From IMG/VR virus record IMGVR_UViG_3300036768_001349, positions 1-44,306 of that record: a stretch of DNA of 44,306 bases; one strand, written 5' to 3'. Position numbers and translations under genes: made by a program. This stretch comes from a virus. Below the pieces are notes generated by a model. The model worked only from the letters and a program-made list of their open reading frames with translations. It had not been told where the DNA came from and did not search any database. Positions 40,505-44,306 of the stretch are shown piece after piece. Numbering within the stretch: position 1 is the stretch's first letter; each line of letters opens with the position of its first letter.

Positions 40505-42576
40505 GCACAACGGGAACGCGCGCCGAGCTTGCCGGCCGGCTTTCGCGTTTGCAGCCGCAGGAGCCGGGGGAACCAGGGCAAGCCGTGTGCTTCCGGTGCG
40601 GCGGCGATAAGGCCGGTCCGCTCGCCCCCTGCGGCCAGTGCGGCGCGATCCCGCGCAGCGACGATGATCTCTCGCTTTCGCTGATCCTGTGCCGGCAATT
40701 ATCGCCGGCGGCGCAACTCGCGCAGTTCGCGCAGCAGATCAGGTCCGGGCATGGCTTGCAGATTTCGGACAGCCTGCGCGCAAAGGTGCGCGAAGCCCTC
40801 AATCATCCGCAGCTGGCGGCGATGCTAAGAGCCGGCCGCCGGATGGGTCAGCTGGCGGATACAGGGGTTGCGGACGGCAATGGCGCGGCTGCCGGGGAGC
40901 CCGCCCCTGCCGCTGCAGCCCCGCCCCCGCCCGGAAAAGAGACGTCATTGCATCGCAACGCGTTCTGGCTTCTCGGCGCGACCGCCCGTGACAACCGGCG
41001 CCGCCTTGTGGAGCTTGCCGAAGAAAAGGCGTTCGAGCACGAGGCCGAGGCGTGCCAGAAGGCGCGGTCCGATCTCACGACCCCGCGCAGGCGGCTCGGC
41101 GCCGAAGTGGCGTGGCTGCCCGGCGTATCGCCGGGCAGAGCCGCGCAGCTCATGCAGCTCCTGTCACGCGATCCCCTCTCCATCCGCAAGGAGGCAGGGC
41201 TGCCGCCGCTGGCGCAGGCTAATCTGATGACGGCGTCCCTTGAGGCGGCTGAATCGCAGGAGTGTACGGAAGGGATCGCCGATTTTATTATCGAGGTTGC
41301 GCGTCTCGTCGACGACGTCGCGGCCGAGGACGTGATGCGCGATGTCAACGAGGACCGCGCCATCGCCGGCTTCCCGGAGATCAGCAGCGTCGATGAGGTG
41401 GAAGCCGCGCTCGCCGAGAGGACGCGCTATTACCGCGATGCGGTCAAGGGCGCGCTGGAGCGGCTGCCGACGCTCGCACTTGTCGATGTTATGACGCAGG
41501 TCCTTGAGGAGACGACGTGCGGCGGCGAAGAGCACGCGCCGGCCCTGATCGACTTGCTTGTGGACAGCTATGAAATCGAAACGCAGGGCTTTCTCGAAAA
41601 GGAGGCCGAGAGCGCGCGAAAGCTGATCGAGGCCACACGCGATGCCGCGCCGCAGGGCGAAGACGCGCTGGCGCCGCTGATCGATCAGATCGAAGCCGTT
41701 GCGCGCAATTGGGACAAGGTCGCGCAGCCGGTCCAGCTCGGCTTCAAGGCGCGCGGCACCGGGCATGCGCCAAGCCTTGAACTCGCGCATGCGATCCGGG
41801 GTTTGGGTGTCGATCTTTGCAACGAGCATGGCATGACAGCGCCCGCGCAGCGCCTGACGGCCCTGCTGCAGGAGCTGTTTGCGGAATTGCCAGAATTCAT
41901 CGAACAGACCGAAGAGGATGCGGAGGCGCTGGGCGACCTCCTGCGCAGAAAGGAAGAGCTGGAGGCCGACAGGGAGAAATGGGAGCGCGAGATTACGTAC
42001 AGCGCCGAGGTTGGAGTGTTGTCCAAGACCAGGCTGAGTATTTCGCCGCAGGGCGTCTCGTGGGGCAAGATCGCGTTCCCGCTGGAGGCTATTACGCGCG
42101 TGAGATGGGGTGGGATTCGGCACTCGGTCAATGGAATACCGACAGGCACCACCTACACCATTGCGTTCGGCGACGACCGGGCTGAGGCGATTGTTGAGCT
42201 CAGGCGCGAGGAAGTGTTCGGCAACTTCGTCAGCAAGCTTGCGATGGCAGTCGGCCCGCGCCTTCTGACCGAGCTTTTGCGCACGCTGATGGCTGGCAAG
42301 GAAGTACGATTTGCGGAGGCGATTATCCGCGATGACGGGCCTACGCTGCCGAAACACAAATTTTGGGGCGGCAACGAGAATGTGAGGTGCACCTGGAACG
42401 ACGTCCAGGTGTGGAGCGCTGACGGGGCGTTTTATATCGGCGCGAAGCACGACAAGAAGGTCTATGCGGGGCTTTCTTACATATGCTGCGCGAATGCGCA
42501 TCTGCTGGAACGCGCTATCCGTGTCGCCTTCGAAAAACCCGGCATGCGGGTGCTCAGTGATTTGCTCGGCGGCTGA
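40501..42576 (+). CDS. Zinc-ribbon / J-like / PH-like protein of the Hsp70 operon
   Basis: This is a 691-aa protein. A zinc ribbon is near the N-terminus (C30-FRC, C44-GQC). A proline/alanine linker leads to a region resembling a J-domain at about 151-208 (RNAFWLLGATARDNRRRLVELAEEKAFE, ARSDLTTPRRRLGAEVAWLPG), but the HPD tripeptide is absent. A long helical middle follows, then a beta-rich, PH-like part from ~500 (YSAEVGVLSKTRLSISPQGVSWGKIAFPLEAITRVRWGG). It is the last coupled gene. It probably guides the Hsp70 to targets, perhaps without standard ATPase stimulation. Domain calls are by pattern. Confidence 0.65.
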   Translation: MSTTGTRAELAGRLSRLQPQEPGEPGQAVCFRCGGDKAGPLAPCGQCGAIPRSDDDLSLSLILCRQLSPAAQLAQFAQQIRSGHGLQISDSLRAKVREALNHPQLAAMLRAGRRMGQLADTGVADGNGAAAGEPAPAAAAPPPPGKETSLHRNAFWLLGATARDNRRRLVELAEEKAFEHEAEACQKARSDLTTPRRRLGAEVAWLPGVSPGRAAQLMQLLSRDPLSIRKEAGLPPLAQANLMTASLEAAESQECTEGIADFIIEVARLVDDVAAEDVMRDVNEDRAIAGFPEISSVDEVEAALAERTRYYRDAVKGALERLPTLALVDVMTQVLEETTCGGEEHAPALIDLLVDSYEIETQGFLEKEAESARKLIEATRDAAPQGEDALAPLIDQIEAVARNWDKVAQPVQLGFKARGTGHAPSLELAHAIRGLGVDLCNEHGMTAPAQRLTALLQELFAELPEFIEQTEEDAEALGDLLRRKEELEADREKWEREITYSAEVGVLSKTRLSISPQGVSWGKIAFPLEAITRVRWGGIRHSVNGIPTGTTYTIAFGDDRAEAIVELRREEVFGNFVSKLAMAVGPRLLTELLRTLMAGKEVRFAEAIIRDDGPTLPKHKFWGGNENVRCTWNDVQVWSADGAFYIGAKHDKKVYAGLSYICCANAHLLERAIRVAFEKPGMRVLSDLLGG

Positions 42577-42598
42577 GCGCGACTGAACAGGTCCGGTC

Positions 42599-44306
42599 AT
42601 GAGCCTGGATCCTCTGCATTTGATTTCCGCCCATCCGTGGCAGCGCGCCGCGTTCACAACCTACGCGCTGAGCCTCTCTTTCTTTGAAGCGATCGTGCTC
42701 GACGCCCTCGTTCGCGCTGAAGCGCATGAAGCGTTGATCCTCGCCGATGTGGACGGTGTTCGCGCGGCTTTGGGCGAACAGGGCGCGCGCCGCGTGGGCC
42801 GGGATTATGAGGTCGAGCCTGTCGCCGTCGAAGCCGGCGGGGTGTTTCATCCCAAGATTACGGTCCTTACAGCTCCGGACGAGTGCCATTTGCTGGTCGG
42901 CTCTGGCAATCTGACCTTCGGCGGCTGGGGCGGAAACTTCGAGGTGATCGAACATCTGCATCCAAGCTTCGCGGCGGACGCCATAGAGGATGCGGCTGGA
43001 TTCTTCGATCTGCTCTCCGCCACCGGCCACATACGCCATGCAGCCGGTGAGCACTGTGCCTCGATCGCCAGCGATCTGCGCGCCGCGATACGCGGCACCT
43101 CCAGGAATGGCGGCATACGTATTTTCCACAGCCTGGATGGCGCCATCTCCGAGAAACTGGTCGAGGCGGCAGACGATTTGGGTGGGGCCACCCGTCTCGT
43201 CGTCGCGGCTCCATTTTGGGATGAGGGATCCGCGCTCGACCGGCTTTGCGCTGGGCTGAAACTCGACGAAGCCTTTCTCCAGGTTCACCCCGGTGGCACC
43301 GTGGAGGGGAACATCGGATCGAACTGGCCTGCCCGCGCGCGAAGCCGCGTCCGGCCCGTGACGCTCGATCATATGAATGAGCCCGACCCCCGGCGGCTGC
43401 ATGCGAAGCTCCTTGAAATCCTGTGCAAGCGCGGCCGCATCTTGCTCTCCGGAAGCGCCAACATGACCGCGGCTGCGTTAGGCGCGCGGCGCAACGTCGA
43501 AGCTTGCGTAGCGCGCATCCAGCGGGAGCCTGTGTCGGGCTGGCGCTTCCGCGCGACGGAAGCGCCCATCCTCTGGTCTCCGTCGGAGAGTGAGTTGCAC
43601 GACGAGGAGAGCCTTCTGGGAGTGCTGCGCGCCGTGCTCGAAGGGGACCAGATCGCGGGCCAGGTGCTCTCGCCCAGCATGACCGGCGCGGCCTCTTTCT
43701 CGCAACTCACTACGGAAGGACCGGAGCCTTTGGGTGAGGCCGACATCGCCGCAGATGGCTCGTTCAGCATCATCACTCCGGGTCTTGAGATGCAATCCTG
43801 GAGAGGCGGCCGCCTGGTCTTGCGCGTCGAGAATGCCAAAGGCCAGCGCGCGGAGGGCTTCATCTCGGTGGCAGCTTTCGCCGAGATCACGCGGCGAGCT
43901 GGCGCTATGGGAACGCGGCTGCTAGCTCTGCTGGCAGGGACGGAGACTCCGGCCGACGTTGCGGCCATTATGAGTTGGTTTCACGACGATCCCACGCGGC
44001 TGCCCTCGGCGCGGGCGAGCATGGGCGGCGGCGGTGATGGCCGCGGCCCAGGTGAGACCGGCCAGACCATCGCCGTCTCCACGTTAAACAGCGCCCATGC
44101 TCTTCACCACACGGAGCGAACAGGATCCGGAGGGTCCGGCGCCGCAAGCTGGTCGCGGTTCATGCAATGCGTGTTCGCGGCGTTCCGCGAGAAGCGCGGC
44201 CCGCTTGGCCATGCTGGAGTCGGGCACAAGGGAGACGACGACGATGACGTCGAAACGCAGGATCCAAGGGAAGCCGCGCGCACACAGCGGTTCGTGCAAA
44301 GCTCAC
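42599..44306 (+). CDS. Phospholipase-D-like protein, 3' truncated by window
   Basis: The frame is open from ATG 42599 to the window edge (569 codons, no stop). Two PLD-type half motifs are visible: FHPKITVL with GSGNLTFGG (H84, K86, G101) and LHAKLLEIL with GSANMTAAAL (H268, K270, G285). The Asp of the canonical HxK(x)4D motif is absent from both, as in many defence-associated PLD-like nucleases. The region after ~300 is beta-rich and then disordered with a G/D-rich stretch. It lies 22 bp after the Hsp70 operon, in the same direction, with only a weak ribosome site. Such genes often precede helicases; the next gene is outside the window. Confidence 0.8.
   Translation, partial: MSLDPLHLISAHPWQRAAFTTYALSLSFFEAIVLDALVRAEAHEALILADVDGVRAALGEQGARRVGRDYEVEPVAVEAGGVFHPKITVLTAPDECHLLVGSGNLTFGGWGGNFEVIEHLHPSFAADAIEDAAGFFDLLSATGHIRHAAGEHCASIASDLRAAIRGTSRNGGIRIFHSLDGAISEKLVEAADDLGGATRLVVAAPFWDEGSALDRLCAGLKLDEAFLQVHPGGTVEGNIGSNWPARARSRVRPVTLDHMNEPDPRRLHAKLLEILCKRGRILLSGSANMTAAALGARRNVEACVARIQREPVSGWRFRATEAPILWSPSESELHDEESLLGVLRAVLEGDQIAGQVLSPSMTGAASFSQLTTEGPEPLGEADIAADGSFSIITPGLEMQSWRGGRLVLRVENAKGQRAEGFISVAAFAEITRRAGAMGTRLLALLAGTETPADVAAIMSWFHDDPTRLPSARASMGGGGDGRGPGETGQTIAVSTLNSAHALHHTERTGSGGSGAASWSRFMQCVFAAFREKRGPLGHAGVGHKGDDDDDVETQDPREAARTQRFVQSS

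Noticed and set aside
41164-42657. 497-aa minus-strand ORF antisense to the J-like gene
   Set aside because: Same reasoning: no motif, Arg-rich, and opposite a gene coupled to its operon.
1-44306. CRISPR arrays, insertion sequences, rRNA
   Set aside because: No regularly spaced repeats, transposase motifs or rRNA-like sequence were seen while reading the window.

Overview
The window looks like chromosomal DNA of a GC-rich alphaproteobacterium, most likely Hyphomicrobiales (Rhizobiales). The tail genes match the gene-transfer-agent-like set of that class (DUF2460, DUF2163, NlpC/P60, TIM-barrel hub). Several small families (DUF3489, DUF6362, DUF6441, DUF7220, as I recall them) are also typical of prophages there. 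No rRNA, tRNA, CRISPR array or insertion sequence is visible.

About 94-31952 is a siphovirus-type prophage, almost entirely on the minus strand and read right to left. Early genes come first: a MerR/AlpA-type HTH protein (31952), a CHC2/Toprim primase-like protein, a replication ATPase, a TubC-like protein and DUF6362. Next come two ParB-fused DNA methyltransferases and an XRE-ImmA/PIN pair. A plus-strand island of small genes (21351-22628), ending at a strong terminator, separates these from the late operon. The late operon runs small terminase, large terminase, gpW-like protein, portal, protease-capsid fusion, DUF2190, head-tail joining protein, DUF6441, tail terminator-like protein, tail tube, tail chaperone, tape measure, DUF2460, DUF2163, NlpC/P60, hub, DUF2793 fibre. 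Most neighbours overlap as ATGA, so translation is probably coupled. Two plus-strand nuclease genes (a secreted SNase and an HNH) interrupt the tail operon. The tail chaperone carries a complete programmed -1 frameshift signal (A AAA AAC plus a 12-bp hairpin 7 nt downstream) that joins two ORFs into one 220-residue product.

About 32101-34816 is a two-gene minus-strand module. A 259-residue protein whose mature N-terminus would be glycine (MGHQ...) precedes a 647-residue QueC-like PP-loop ATPase with the QueC zinc cysteines and an added C-terminal HTH-like region. It lies where a prophage integrase would be expected, and it resembles the QueC-like/partner arrangement of Qat and type IV CBASS defence.

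About 35497-42576 is a tightly coupled plus-strand operon: a GrpE-like protein, a divergent Hsp70 (829 aa), an AAA+ ATPase, a single-pass membrane protein, and a zinc-ribbon/J-like/PH-like protein. It looks like a complete but remodelled chaperone machine. It is followed by a phospholipase-D-like gene that runs off the window. I consider this operon and the QueC-like module the best candidates for undescribed systems, probably in a defence or accessory island. No function was tested here, and the family calls come from reading motifs without database searches.
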